Of a stretch of 22,845 nt of DNA, positions 15,249-22,845 are shown one piece after another. The stretch is from CAZBZG01 sp964496245 (GTDB lineage: Bacteria; Planctomycetota; SZUA-567). Position numbers and translations under genes: made by a program. The stretch is taken from assembly GCA_964496245.1 (NCBI GenBank), contig CAZBZG010000040.1, positions 1-22,845 of the forward strand, read 5' to 3'. Below the pieces are notes generated by a model that made no database searches, was not told where the DNA came from, and saw only the letters and a program-made list of their open reading frames with translations. The number at the start of each line of letters is the position of its first letter. The stretch's first letter is position 1.

Positions 15249-17843
15249 TCACCGACCCGGCACGTTCCGCCACTCCTCTCCGTCGTAGCCGCGTGCCACG
15301 GGCCGGCCCCAGCGGTCGGTGCTGAGTTCGAGGGCGCCGTAGGCGGCGCGCGCGTGCTGGCCCGGCCGGCGATCGTCCTCCTTCGTGCGATGCGCGAGAA
15401 AGGCCCAGCGGGCAGGCATCTGCTCGGCCAGGGCGCGCTCCTCGTCCCGGCCGCGTATCCGTAGAGAGGCGAGGAGGCTCTCCGTGCCTGCGAAGCGCTT
15501 GCCCACGCGGTAGGCCAGCTGCTCGGGCCAGCACCATTCGCCCACCCCCGCGGTCAGTCCGTCCGCGCGCACCGCCCACCAGGTCAGCTTCCCCTCCTGG
15601 TCGTAGCTGAGGGCCACCTCCACCCCGGCCACCTCGGGAATCGGCTGCCAGCCGCTGTGCGCGCCGAGAGCCGGGTGAGGCGTTGCGGAGGCGTTTGCCG
15701 GCGCGGCAAAGATGCCGGTGCTCCCGGGTGCGGCCGGAGCAGACGCCCAGGGATCGTCGGCGGGCGGCGGGTCGTCCGAAGGGGACGGGGTCCGGCTGAG
15801 CGGCATGCAGGCGATCACGCCCGTCCGCACGTTCTCTGTGAGGCCTTTCCAGCCGTGGTGGCGCTCGCCGCGCAGGCCCACGACCGCGTGGAGCATGCCC
15901 CGGCGGCGGACATGGAGGAACTCGGCCAGGTCCCGGCCCTTCCGGCTGATGCGGCCGATGGCTGCCACTTCGCCGGAAGCGGTCTCCACGATCACGATCT
16001 CGCTGCTGCTTGCCGGGAGCAGGGTCAGGCGCGTGCGCCGGGGCGGAGCGCCAGGGCTCATGCTGACGATCATAAAGCCGGCGGCGGCCAGGATGCCACC
16101 CAGGCTCACCCAGGCGAGCTGACGGGCCCGCCCGCGCAGGGCTTCCGCGCGCGAGAGGAAGAGGAGCAGAAACATGCCGTAGTAGGCGAGCATCGCCCAA
16201 CCGGCCGGGGGCGCTACGGGGATGGATCCGAGCGGCAGATTGCGCATGGTATCCGCAAACGCGATCAGGCCTTCGGCCGGGGCCACGGTCACGGGCGCGA
16301 CCGCTTGGGAGAGCGCGGACGGAAGAAGCGAGACGAGCGGCAGGGCCATGCCGCCAGCCAGCACCACGGTCATGAGCGGGAGGGCCACGAGGTTGCTCAC
16401 CAGGCCGATGGGGTTGACGCGGTGGAAGGCCGTAGCGATGAGCGGGGTGACGCCCACCCAGGCGGCTACGCTCACCAGGACCAGCCCGCGCGCCCAGAGA
16501 CGGAGGCGGCGGTTTCGCTCGGCCCACCAGGAATGCTCGCCCGCGGCGTTGTCTTCCGGGCCCCACAGTCCTGCGCCGCCCAGCGCCCGGTCGAGCAGGC
16601 CGCCGAGCTGCGAGATGAAGATCACGGCCACGAAGCTCAGCTGGAAGCCCAGGTTCACCACGGATGCGGGCGTTGCGAAAAGCAGAAGCAGGGCGGCCGC
16701 GCCCAGGGAATTGAGGAAATGGCTCCGCCGCACGAGTACGAAGCCGAGCATGTAGATGGTGATCATCACGGTGGCCCGGATCGCGGGCGTGCGCATGCCC
16801 GAGAGCGCGAGATAGGCCAGCAGCAGCGGGATGCAGGCGAGGGCGAGCTTGCGGCGGTCGCCGGTGAGGAGGGAGAGCAGGCCCCACAGGAGCGAGGCGA
16901 TGAGGCCGACGTGCAGCCCGCTGATCGCGAGTACGTGTCCGATGCCCACGCGCTGGAAGCTCTGGCGCATGTCGCGGTCGAGGTCCACGCGGTAGCCGAA
17001 GGTGGCGGCGGCGAGAAACTGGCCGGCCCGTCCGGGTACGGCCCCGAGGATGCCGCGTACGGCGCGCTTGCGCACGCGGTCGAGGCAGCGGCGGAGGCTC
17101 GGCATGCGGGCGCGCGTGATCGTATAGGCCGGCTGCGTGCCGTCGCCCTGTTTGCAGAAGCGCACAGCCGCCACCAGGCCGCGCGTCTCCAAATAGTGCG
17201 CGTAGTCGAAGGTGCCCGGGAAGGCGGGCACGCGCAGCGGCTCTCGCCAGAGCCGGCCGCGGAGCTGGTCGCCCCGCTCCACGTCCGGACGGCCCCAGCC
17301 GGCGAGGCGCACGGGCACGGGCTCTACGCGCCGGCCGTCGACCAGGAGCACGCGCCCCGAGGCGTGCCGCCAGCCGCCGGGTTCGTCCGTGGCCAGACCC
17401 TCTTCGGGCGGGTCGTCGACCACCACGGTGGCTTGGAACCGCACGGGAAGAGAGGCCCGCGCTTCGCGGGCGAGCCTGGTGGCCGTGCCCTGGCGCCAGA
17501 GGCCCAGGCCGAGGCAGAAGAGCCCGATCGCGAGAAGCACGCGGTCCGAGCCGAAGCGGGCGATCCAGCCCGGTACCGGAACAAGGGGGGAGTGGGTGGG
17601 CTGCAGCGGCAGGGGGGCGGCCGCGCGCCTGCGGCTTCCGAGGAGTCCTGCGGCGAGCAGCAGAACGGCCGCGCCCGCCAGCGGCCCCCCCAGTGCGGCG
17701 GCTGCGGGCAGGGCCCGGCCGAGCAGGGCGCCGACGGCGAAGCAGACGGCGAACCAGACCATGGGCTGGCGGGTCAGCATGGAGCGTCCCGGGATTCCTG
17801 CCGGGCGGGCGCCCGAACCGCTGCCCGCCGCGGCACCGACCAT
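15249..17843 (-). CDS. comEC: ComEC/Rec2-family DNA-uptake channel with degenerate metallo-beta-lactamase domain
   Basis: 864 residues. N-terminal membrane helices and a soluble DUF4131-type domain (about 100-235) are followed by the ComEC competence channel (about 265-570). The channel carries the hallmark VLAISGLHVGLI (304-315), RTPAIRATVM and NLGFQLSF. ComEC moves single-stranded DNA across the inner membrane during natural transformation. The C-terminus keeps the outline of the usual metallo-beta-lactamase domain: LTLLPASSSEIVIVETASGE where LDVGQGD is normal, and a TD-x-x-G tail near 842-846. The THxHxDH site reads LRGERHH (656-662), and no HHGS is seen. An insert rich in Pro/Ala/Ser spans about 682-730. 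Nuclease function is probably lost. The chosen ATG at 17843 lies 7 bases past the FHA gene stop; ATG 17780 is an alternative start. Confidence 0.93.
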   Translation of the reverse strand: MVGAAAGSGSGARPAGIPGRSMLTRQPMVWFAVCFAVGALLGRALPAAAALGGPLAGAAVLLLAAGLLGSRRRAAAPLPLQPTHSPLVPVPGWIARFGSDRVLLAIGLFCLGLGLWRQGTATRLAREARASLPVRFQATVVVDDPPEEGLATDEPGGWRHASGRVLLVDGRRVEPVPVRLAGWGRPDVERGDQLRGRLWREPLRVPAFPGTFDYAHYLETRGLVAAVRFCKQGDGTQPAYTITRARMPSLRRCLDRVRKRAVRGILGAVPGRAGQFLAAATFGYRVDLDRDMRQSFQRVGIGHVLAISGLHVGLIASLLWGLLSLLTGDRRKLALACIPLLLAYLALSGMRTPAIRATVMITIYMLGFVLVRRSHFLNSLGAAALLLLFATPASVVNLGFQLSFVAVIFISQLGGLLDRALGGAGLWGPEDNAAGEHSWWAERNRRLRLWARGLVLVSVAAWVGVTPLIATAFHRVNPIGLVSNLVALPLMTVVLAGGMALPLVSLLPSALSQAVAPVTVAPAEGLIAFADTMRNLPLGSIPVAPPAGWAMLAYYGMFLLLFLSRAEALRGRARQLAWVSLGGILAAAGFMIVSMSPGAPPRRTRLTLLPASSSEIVIVETASGEVAAIGRISRKGRDLAEFLHVRRRGMLHAVVGLRGERHHGWKGLTENVRTGVIACMPLSRTPSPSDDPPPADDPWASAPAAPGSTGIFAAPANASATPHPALGAHSGWQPIPEVAGVEVALSYDQEGKLTWWAVRADGLTAGVGEWCWPEQLAYRVGKRFAGTESLLASLRIRGRDEERALAEQMPARWAFLAHRTKEDDRRPGQHARAAYGALELSTDRWGRPVARGYDGEEWRNVPGR

Positions 17844-17850
17844 CGAGGGT

Positions 17851-18561
17851 CTATGTCGTCTCGTTCTCGTCGTCCTGGCGGGCGGCTTCCAGGAGGATCT
17901 GCGATGTCTTCTGGGTCACGTTCTTCTCCGGGATGGGGTGTTTCGCCCGGAAGCTGAACTGGCCCTGCCGGAAGTTGAGAATCTTGAACGTGGCCTCCTC
18001 GCCCTTGAGCAGACCGCACTCGGCGCTGTAGATCTCGCCGTTGCGGAAGTACAAGATGCCCTTCTCGTGCGTCTGGTCCACCACGAGAAGCATGCCCGTG
18101 CGCAAGCCGAGCATGAGCATCTGGCAGATCTCGGGCGCGCTCATAGTGGCGAGCGTGCCGTTGAAGTCCGTGTCCGGAATGGCGCCCGGGTCCACGGCCG
18201 GCATCTCGACCGTGACTTTGCCCCGCGTGTCCTCGCGCAGCCGCTGCACGGTGGTCTCCAGCTCCGCGGGGTCGCTCACCGCGCGGTAGGTATAGGACAT
18301 GAAGCCGATCTGGATCACATCGCCGTCGGTAAGGACGCGGGATGCGATCTTCTCCCCGTTGACGTACGTGCCGTTGGAGCTGTTCAGGTCCAGGAGGACG
18401 AAGTCCGAGCCGTCCCAGTAGAGCTCTGCGTGGCGGCGGGAGGCGCGCACATCGTCCACCACCACGTTGTTGCCTTCGGCCCGGCCGAAGAAGAAGTGCT
18501 TGTCGTCGGGGAGTTCCACGGGGCCGGAAGGGCAGATGAGGTAGTGCTTGCGTTCGGGCAT
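17851..18561 (-). CDS. FHA-domain protein with DUF4388 (PatA-like) domain
   Basis: 236 residues from the ATG at 18561. Residues about 5-95 form a forkhead-associated domain with the phosphothreonine-binding signature: FFFGRAEGNNVVV, RASRRHAEL and LDLNSSNGTYVNG. After a linker, about 135-215 match DUF4388 (FNGTLATMSAPEICQMLMLG, GILYFRNGEIYSAECG, GEEATFKILNFRQGQFSF), a domain common in signalling proteins of delta-proteobacteria and PVC bacteria. The protein is soluble and probably an adaptor reading Thr-phosphorylated partners. The nearby kinase-like protein appears inactive, so the phosphorylating kinase must be elsewhere. It is probably co-transcribed with comEC, which starts 7 bases later. 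An upstream in-frame ATG (18633) would overlap the predicted -10 region and is rejected. Confidence 0.92.
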   Translation of the reverse strand: MPERKHYLICPSGPVELPDDKHFFFGRAEGNNVVVDDVRASRRHAELYWDGSDFVLLDLNSSNGTYVNGEKIASRVLTDGDVIQIGFMSYTYRAVSDPAELETTVQRLREDTRGKVTVEMPAVDPGAIPDTDFNGTLATMSAPEICQMLMLGLRTGMLLVVDQTHEKGILYFRNGEIYSAECGLLKGEEATFKILNFRQGQFSFRAKHPIPEKNVTQKTSQILLEAARQDDENETT

Positions 18562-18631
18562 GGCCGAGACCTGACGTCGGTGCGGTAAAAGCGCGTTGTG
18601 CCGGCCGGCCACGCGGACCGCCCGGAGATCC

Positions 18632-18661
18632 AAGATTCCCGTATCCGGGGAGGGTTGTCAA
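18632..18661 (-). promoter_or_regulatory. Putative promoter of the FHA-comEC transcript with palindrome over the -35
   Basis: On the minus strand a perfect TTGACA (18661-18656) is followed after 17-18 bases by a poor -10 (GAATCT or AATCTT, 18638-18632). A 13-base palindrome, GGGTTG-T-CAACCC (18652-18664), covers the -35. A strong -35 with a weak -10 and an overlapping palindrome suggests regulation, but this is inference. The rest of 18665-18788 shows no gene. Confidence 0.45.
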
Positions 18662-18788
18662 CCCCAAAAAGTCTTGTCGGTTCGTTGAGGGATGTGCCCG
18701 GCGGGCAGAAGAAACGCTGGACATGACAGGTGCGCGCGGCAGACAGGGACGGGCGCCGCGCCGTTCTGGTCGATGCGGTGCGTGACAG

Positions 18789-18820
18789 CTCCGCGGGGGG
18801 ATCGAGATCCCCCCGCGGAG
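18789..18820 (-). terminator. Perfect 14-bp stem-loop downstream of the cold-shock gene
   Basis: CTCCGCGGGGGGAT (18789-18802) and ATCCCCCCGCGGAG (18807-18820) form a perfect 14-bp stem with the loop CGAG. It begins 44 bases beyond the cold-shock stop codon. The stem is very stable but lacks a U-tract (CTGTCACG follows on the minus strand), so it may act as a 3'-end stabiliser or a terminator of non-canonical type. Confidence 0.55.
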
Positions 18821-18863
18821 ATTGCCCGGAATCGGAGGATCAGTACGTCCGCGCAAACGTCGT

Positions 18864-19067
18864 TCAGGCGGGACGCACGTCTTTCGCTTCAGGTCCTTTC
18901 TTGCCAGGTCCGGCCTCGAAATCGACCTTCTGTCCCTCCTGCAGAGTCTTGAACCCGTCCATCAGGATATTCGAGTGATGTACGAACAGGTCTTCCCCCC
19001 CCTCGTCCGGCACGATGAACCCGTACCCCTTCTTGTCGCTGAACCATTTCACGGTACCTGTAGCCAC
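18864..19067 (-). CDS. cspA: Cold-shock protein (CspA family)
   Basis: 67 residues, a single cold-shock (OB-fold) domain with both nucleic-acid-binding motifs: KGYGFI (RNP1) and LFVHHS (RNP2). It begins MATGTVKWFSDKKGYGF and has the normal length of the family. These proteins bind single-stranded RNA or DNA and melt mRNA structure. The start is a GTG at 19067, fixed by the ribosome site AAGGAGGA a few bases upstream and by alignment; a longer in-frame reading from 19250 would run through the promoter and is rejected. The gene is monocistronic, with its own promoter, a leader of about 106 bases and a strong stem-loop behind it. Confidence 0.96.
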   Translation of the reverse strand: MATGTVKWFSDKKGYGFIVPDEGGEDLFVHHSNILMDGFKTLQEGQKVDFEAGPGKKGPEAKDVRPA

Positions 19068-19179
19068 GTTCTTCCTCCTTCGGCACCCGCCCACCGGGCT
19101 GGATGCCACATCATCCCTCACCATCTCCACGAGGCGCATCTCCGAGGGACAGAAGAGGCGCGCCCATCTCCATGATATT

Positions 19180-19208
19180 ATCATACCGTTCCTCCGCGAG
19201 AACGCCAA
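19180..19208 (-). promoter_or_regulatory. Promoter of the cold-shock gene
   Basis: On the minus strand TTGGCG (19208-19203), 17 bases, TATGAT (19185-19180). The predicted start near 19173 gives a 5' leader of about 106 bases, as is common for cold-shock mRNAs that fold in response to temperature. A palindrome, ATGATA-T-TATCAT (19172-19184), overlaps the -10 and start site and may be an operator. Confidence 0.7.
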
Positions 19209-19222
19209 TAAGAAAAGAAAAA

Positions 19223-19415
19223 TGAGACTGTTCACTCGTCCTTGCCGCAACGCGCAGGCAGAACCACGAAGGACACGAAGAGCACGAAGGGATTTGCCAA
19301 TGAGTTGCGAGTGCTCTCGACGTCAGGCGCCTGCTTCGTGTTCTTCGTGGTGCTGAAATGCACTGCAGGACAAGGCGTTGCCTGGAATCGCGATGATTTT
19401 GAGTGAACAGTGTCA
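19223..19415. repeat. 193-bp inverted-repeat element (MITE-like) with inner ACGAAG palindrome
   Basis: Outer ends TGAGACTGTTCACTC (19223-19237) and GAGTGAACAGTGTCA (19401-19415) are inverted repeats matching at 14 of 15 positions. Inside, CCACGAAGGACACGAAG (19264-19280) is complementary to CTTCGTGTTCTTCGTGG (19334-19350) at 16 of 17 positions. The left inner arm is built of three 9-base units ending in ACGAAG (19262-19288). No coding potential is evident. The element looks like a non-autonomous mobile or REP-type sequence. No exact target duplication can be fixed; the flanks GAAAAA and GGAAAA are only similar. Confidence 0.65.
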
Positions 19416-19453
19416 GGAAAATGCATTCTGGACCAAGGCGTTCCTGCGACGCC
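19355..19453. repeat. Two degenerate direct copies of a ~37-base unit
   Basis: The stretch from 19355 (GAAATGCACTGCAGGACAAG...) resembles the stretch from 19416 (GGAAAATGCATTCTGGACCA...). Both continue as AAGGCGTT followed by CCTG. One copy lies inside the inverted-repeat element and one just outside it, separated by about 61 bases start to start. From 19454 to the ilv promoter at 19545 I see no gene. Confidence 0.45.
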
Positions 19454-19544
19454 TGAAGGCGCCCGCGGCAAGAGGCGGCTGGTTTCCGGACCTCCGGAGG
19501 GGCCGTGTACCGCAACAAAATGGCGAGACACCGCCGTTTTGTGC

Positions 19545-19573
19545 TTGACGGCCGTCCCGGCTCCTGGCATAAT
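19545..19573 (+). promoter_or_regulatory. Promoter of the ilvBN operon
   Basis: TTGACG (19545-19550), exactly 17 bases, CATAAT (19568-19573): 5 of 6 consensus matches in each box. The predicted start is near 19580, so the attenuator leader described below is transcribed first. Confidence 0.8.
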
Positions 19574-19600
19574 GCTTGCGCATTTTGAGGAGGAAACAGG

Positions 19601-19663
19601 ATGCCGTTCGTCCGCAATCATGTAGCTGTAGGGCTTGTACGGATGCCGGGCACCGGAGCCTAG
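19601..19663 (+). CDS. ilvB attenuator leader peptide (20 aa, valine-rich)
   Basis: A 20-codon frame encodes MPFVRNHVAVGLVRMPGTGA. It has an excellent ribosome site, GAGGAGG (19587-19593), 7 bases before the ATG and about 20 bases from the predicted transcription start. Four of the twenty residues are Val (codons at 19610, 19622, 19628, 19637) and one is Leu (19634), clustered where a stalled ribosome would leave the downstream antiterminator arm free. Three of the four Val codons are GTA, which the downstream ilvB hardly uses, so the leader should be sensitive to a particular charged tRNA-Val. The TAG stop (19661-19663) sits within the antiterminator 5' arm. Valine is a product of the pathway encoded downstream, which is the logic of known ilv attenuators. 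Confidence 0.85.
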   Translation: MPFVRNHVAVGLVRMPGTGA

Positions 19664-19707
19664 GGCGGGCGGATTCCTCTCTTCACGACCGACGACCCCC
19701 GGGCTCC
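19655..19707 (+). promoter_or_regulatory. Predicted antiterminator of the ilv attenuator
   Basis: GGAGCC (19655-19660) pairs with GGCTCC (19702-19707). After a small internal loop, GGG (19663-19665) pairs with CCC (19698-19700). This fold uses the left arm of the terminator and so excludes it. A ribosome that reaches the leader stop codon would cover the 5' arm and let the terminator form; a ribosome stalled on the Val codons would leave the arm free. Confidence 0.65.
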
Positions 19708-19723
19708 AGGGCCCGGGGTTTTT
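19697..19723 (+). terminator. Intrinsic terminator (attenuator) before ilvB
   Basis: CCCCGGGC (19697-19704), 6-base loop, GCCCGGGG (19711-19718), then five T (19719-19723). A perfect 8-bp GC-only stem with a U-tract, lying between the leader peptide and ilvB, 38 bases before the ilvB start. Confidence 0.9.
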
Positions 19724-19761
19724 CTTGCTGGGGTCTCCCCCGGATTCGACAGGAGAAGGAG

Positions 19762-21429
<1,668 letters not shown>

Positions 21430-21521
21430 GACCGATTGCGATTCCCGGATGGTCTTCGCCGTTCGGGGCACGGCAGGCCGGAGAAGATCGTTCCGGCGCC
21501 GACCAGACAGGAGGATGCACG

Positions 21522-21998
21522 ATGCGGCACATCATTTCCGCTGTGGTGGCGAACCGGCCCGGCGTGCTCGCGCGGGTGGCCGGACTCTTCAGCGCCCGGG
21601 GATTCAACATCGAGAGCCTGGCCGTGGGCGAGACCGAGAATCCCGAACGGAGCCGCATGACGATCGCGGTCTCCGGGGACGATCAGGTGCTCGAACAGAT
21701 CCGCAAACAGCTGAGCAAGCTGATCGATACGATCAAGGTGACCGAGTTTGCGGACGTGCCGCATATCGAACGGGATCTCGTCCTCGTCAAGGTCAAGATT
21801 CCGCCCGCGCGGCGGGGGGAGGTGATTCAGATCGCCAACATCTTCCGCGGCAGGATCGTGGACGTGAGCGAGAAGCAGCTGATGGTGGAAGCCTCGGGCA
21901 CCGAGGACAAGATCGACGCGCTCATCAAGGCCCTGCGGCCTTTCGGCATCAGCGAACTCGTGCGCACGGGGCGCATCGCCATGAAGCGGGGGGAGTAG
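21522..21998 (+). CDS. ilvN: Acetolactate synthase small (regulatory) subunit
   Basis: 158 residues. AGGAGG (21509-21514) lies 7 bases before the ATG; an overlapping ATG at 21515 is in another frame. Residues about 1-75 are an ACT domain (ISAVVANRPGVLARVAGLFSA, then GFNIESLAVGETE), which binds valine for feedback inhibition. The remainder is the C-terminal domain typical of IlvH/IlvN (ERDLVLVKVKIP, IFRGRIVDVSEKQLMVEASG, GISELVRTGRIAM). It activates the large subunit and makes it valine-sensitive. Valine thus probably acts twice here: on enzyme activity and, via the leader, on transcription. The length matches the IlvH type. The stop is 18 bases from the end of the convergent next gene. Confidence 0.96.
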   Translation: MRHIISAVVANRPGVLARVAGLFSARGFNIESLAVGETENPERSRMTIAVSGDDQVLEQIRKQLSKLIDTIKVTEFADVPHIERDLVLVKVKIPPARRGEVIQIANIFRGRIVDVSEKQLMVEASGTEDKIDALIKALRPFGISELVRTGRIAMKRGE

Positions 21999-22016
21999 GG
22001 CCCCGGTCCGCGACGC

Positions 22017-22845
22017 TCAGATCGACTGCTGGTCGGCGTTGAGCACCATGCCCTTGAGCTGCATGTCGAGCTGCTCGGGGTAGGGGCTGCGCTGAATGGC
22101 CACGGTGCGGTCCACGTATTCTTCTTTGACCAGCTTGTACAGGCTCATATTGAAGTCCTGCATGCCGCCGCGGGCGTGGGCCCGGATGGCTTCGGGGATC
22201 TTCGCGTCCTCGTTGTCCGCGATGTGTTTGCGGATGACGGGGTTGACGAACATGAGCTCGACCGCGGGCACGCGCGGGTGCTCCTTGCGGATGCCGGGCA
22301 GCAGCCGCTGGCCCACGACAGCTCGCAGCGTGTAGCCGATGACCTGACGGATGCCGGGCTGGCGGTCGGGCGGGAAGAACTCGAGCATGCGGGAGACGCT
22401 CTGCATGGCGTTCGTGGCGTGGAGCGTGCCGAGGACGAGATGCCCGGTCTCGGCCGCCGAGAGCGCCGTCTCCACGGTCTGCACGTCGCGCATCTGTGCG
22501 GTGTCGCCGGCTGTGAGGATGTCGATTTCGGCATTGGGGTCGCCGTCGGCGACGCGGACCGCGCGGCGAATGACTTCCTCGAGCGGGCCGAGCGAGCCGA
22601 GGGCCTCGTTGCTGTAGGAGGCGGCGTCGATGGCGATGTCCCAGCGGGCGGCGGTCCGATCGATTGAAAGGTGCCGCGGGCGCACTTCCTTCTCGAACAG
22701 CGTACGCTTGAACCAGTTGAGCGACTGGTCGGTGAAGGCCAGCGCATCGGGGTTGCGCAGGCCGAGCGGATGGGCGAGACTGCGCGCCTCCTGCACATAG
22801 GCGCGGATGTCCTGGTTGTGCGGAACGTTCGGTCGCTTCATCGCG
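22017..22845 (-). CDS. PilT/GspE-family ATPase, C-terminal part (5' end outside window), with unusual motifs
   Basis: About 276 codons are visible and the frame is open at the right edge, so the ATG at 22841 may not be the start. The C-terminal two thirds match type IV pilus retraction ATPases: QMRDVQTVETALSAAETGHL, LGTLHATNAMQSVSRMLEFFPP, VVGQRLLPG, and a tail like PilT (MQDFNMSLYKLVKEEYV). Upstream, the PilT landmarks are distorted. The Asp box appears as FEKEVRPRH where EDPIEFVH is usual, the Walker B/His-box region reads ILTAGDTAQMRD where VGEMRD is usual, and I see no GxxGxGKS P-loop in the expected position. It may be a PilU/PilT paralogue with a divergent nucleotide site, or the P-loop may lie outside the window. 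A role in twitching or DNA uptake is possible only by family. Confidence 0.82.
   Translation of the reverse strand, partial: AMKRPNVPHNQDIRAYVQEARSLAHPLGLRNPDALAFTDQSLNWFKRTLFEKEVRPRHLSIDRTAARWDIAIDAASYSNEALGSLGPLEEVIRRAVRVADGDPNAEIDILTAGDTAQMRDVQTVETALSAAETGHLVLGTLHATNAMQSVSRMLEFFPPDRQPGIRQVIGYTLRAVVGQRLLPGIRKEHPRVPAVELMFVNPVIRKHIADNEDAKIPEAIRAHARGGMQDFNMSLYKLVKEEYVDRTVAIQRSPYPEQLDMQLKGMVLNADQQSI

Noticed and set aside
15064..16887. 607-codon open frame on the minus strand in the comEC region
   Set aside because: Overlaps comEC in another frame with low-complexity composition; ComEC motifs fix the real frame.
15657..17957. 766-codon open frame on the plus strand
   Set aside because: Antisense shadow of comEC, rich in Arg/Gly/His/Glu without domain features, while the minus strand encodes clear ComEC motifs.
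10615..18561. Anti-phage defence island (kinase, HD, FHA, ComEC)
   Set aside because: No nuclease, effector, recombinase or phage gene is present. The domains fit signalling and DNA uptake better, and the genes are in separate transcription units.
18864..19250. 128-residue version of the cold-shock protein
   Set aside because: The extension spans the promoter and leader; GTG 19067 with AAGGAGGA gives the standard 67-residue protein.
19262..19288. Short tandem units as a CRISPR array
   Set aside because: The units are only 9 bases with no spacers and form one arm of a palindrome; no cas genes are present.
19576..19761. In-frame N-terminal extension of ilvB
   Set aside because: It would translate through the intrinsic terminator and lacks homology; ATG 19762 has a strong ribosome site and matches the family.

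Overview
The window looks like a chromosomal fragment of a GC-rich, Gram-negative bacterium. A TonB-dependent receptor and a full ExbB/ExbD/TonB set prove an outer membrane. The UroD-like protein paired with an AraC regulator, the FHA-DUF4388 protein, the fused E1 dehydrogenase and the intergenic 'ACGAAG' repeat element are a combination I associate with the PVC group (Kiritimatiellota, Lentisphaerota, Verrucomicrobiota). That placement is inference, with no rRNA marker to confirm it. I see no tRNA, rRNA, CRISPR array or complete insertion sequence.

Layout. (1) 1-5845, plus strand: a tightly overlapping energy-transduction operon with the 3' end of a TonB-dependent receptor, a DUF3450-like coiled-coil protein, a long ExbB/TolQ protein with a periplasmic coiled coil (TtpC-like), a short ExbB, ExbD, TonB and a TPR protein. 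This resembles the TonB2-type systems of marine gammaproteobacteria. (2) 6164-8275: a UroD-superfamily protein and an AraC regulator, divergently transcribed, each with a good sigma-70-type promoter in the 126-bp gap. (3) 8276-8684: a convergent intergenic region with a 147-bp palindromic repeat element. (4) 8685-13040, minus strand: an asparagine-synthetase-like protein whose catalytic Cys is Ser, then a two-gene signalling unit made of a degenerate HD-GYP protein and a pseudokinase fused to a receiver domain. (5) 13092-18561, minus strand: a fused alpha-beta E1 2-oxoacid dehydrogenase, a ComEC protein with a decayed metallo-beta-lactamase domain, and an FHA-DUF4388 adaptor. (6) 18864-19067, minus strand: a cold-shock protein with its own promoter. 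(7) 19223-19453: a palindromic element and degenerate repeats. (8) 19545-21998, plus strand: the ilvBN acetolactate synthase operon, preceded by a promoter, a valine-rich 20-aa leader peptide and an intrinsic terminator, which together form a classic transcription attenuator. (9) 22017-22845, minus strand: the C-terminal part of a PilT/GspE-type ATPase with unusual nucleotide-site motifs.

The strongest themes are two. One is the readable ilv attenuator. The other is a run of proteins that keep the fold but lose the catalytic residues: glutaminase Cys to Ser, pseudokinase, HD-GYP without a full metal site, ComEC without an MBL active site, and possibly the PilT-like protein. The FHA protein, pseudokinase-receiver and HD-GYP protein could belong to one regulatory network, but nothing here proves that.
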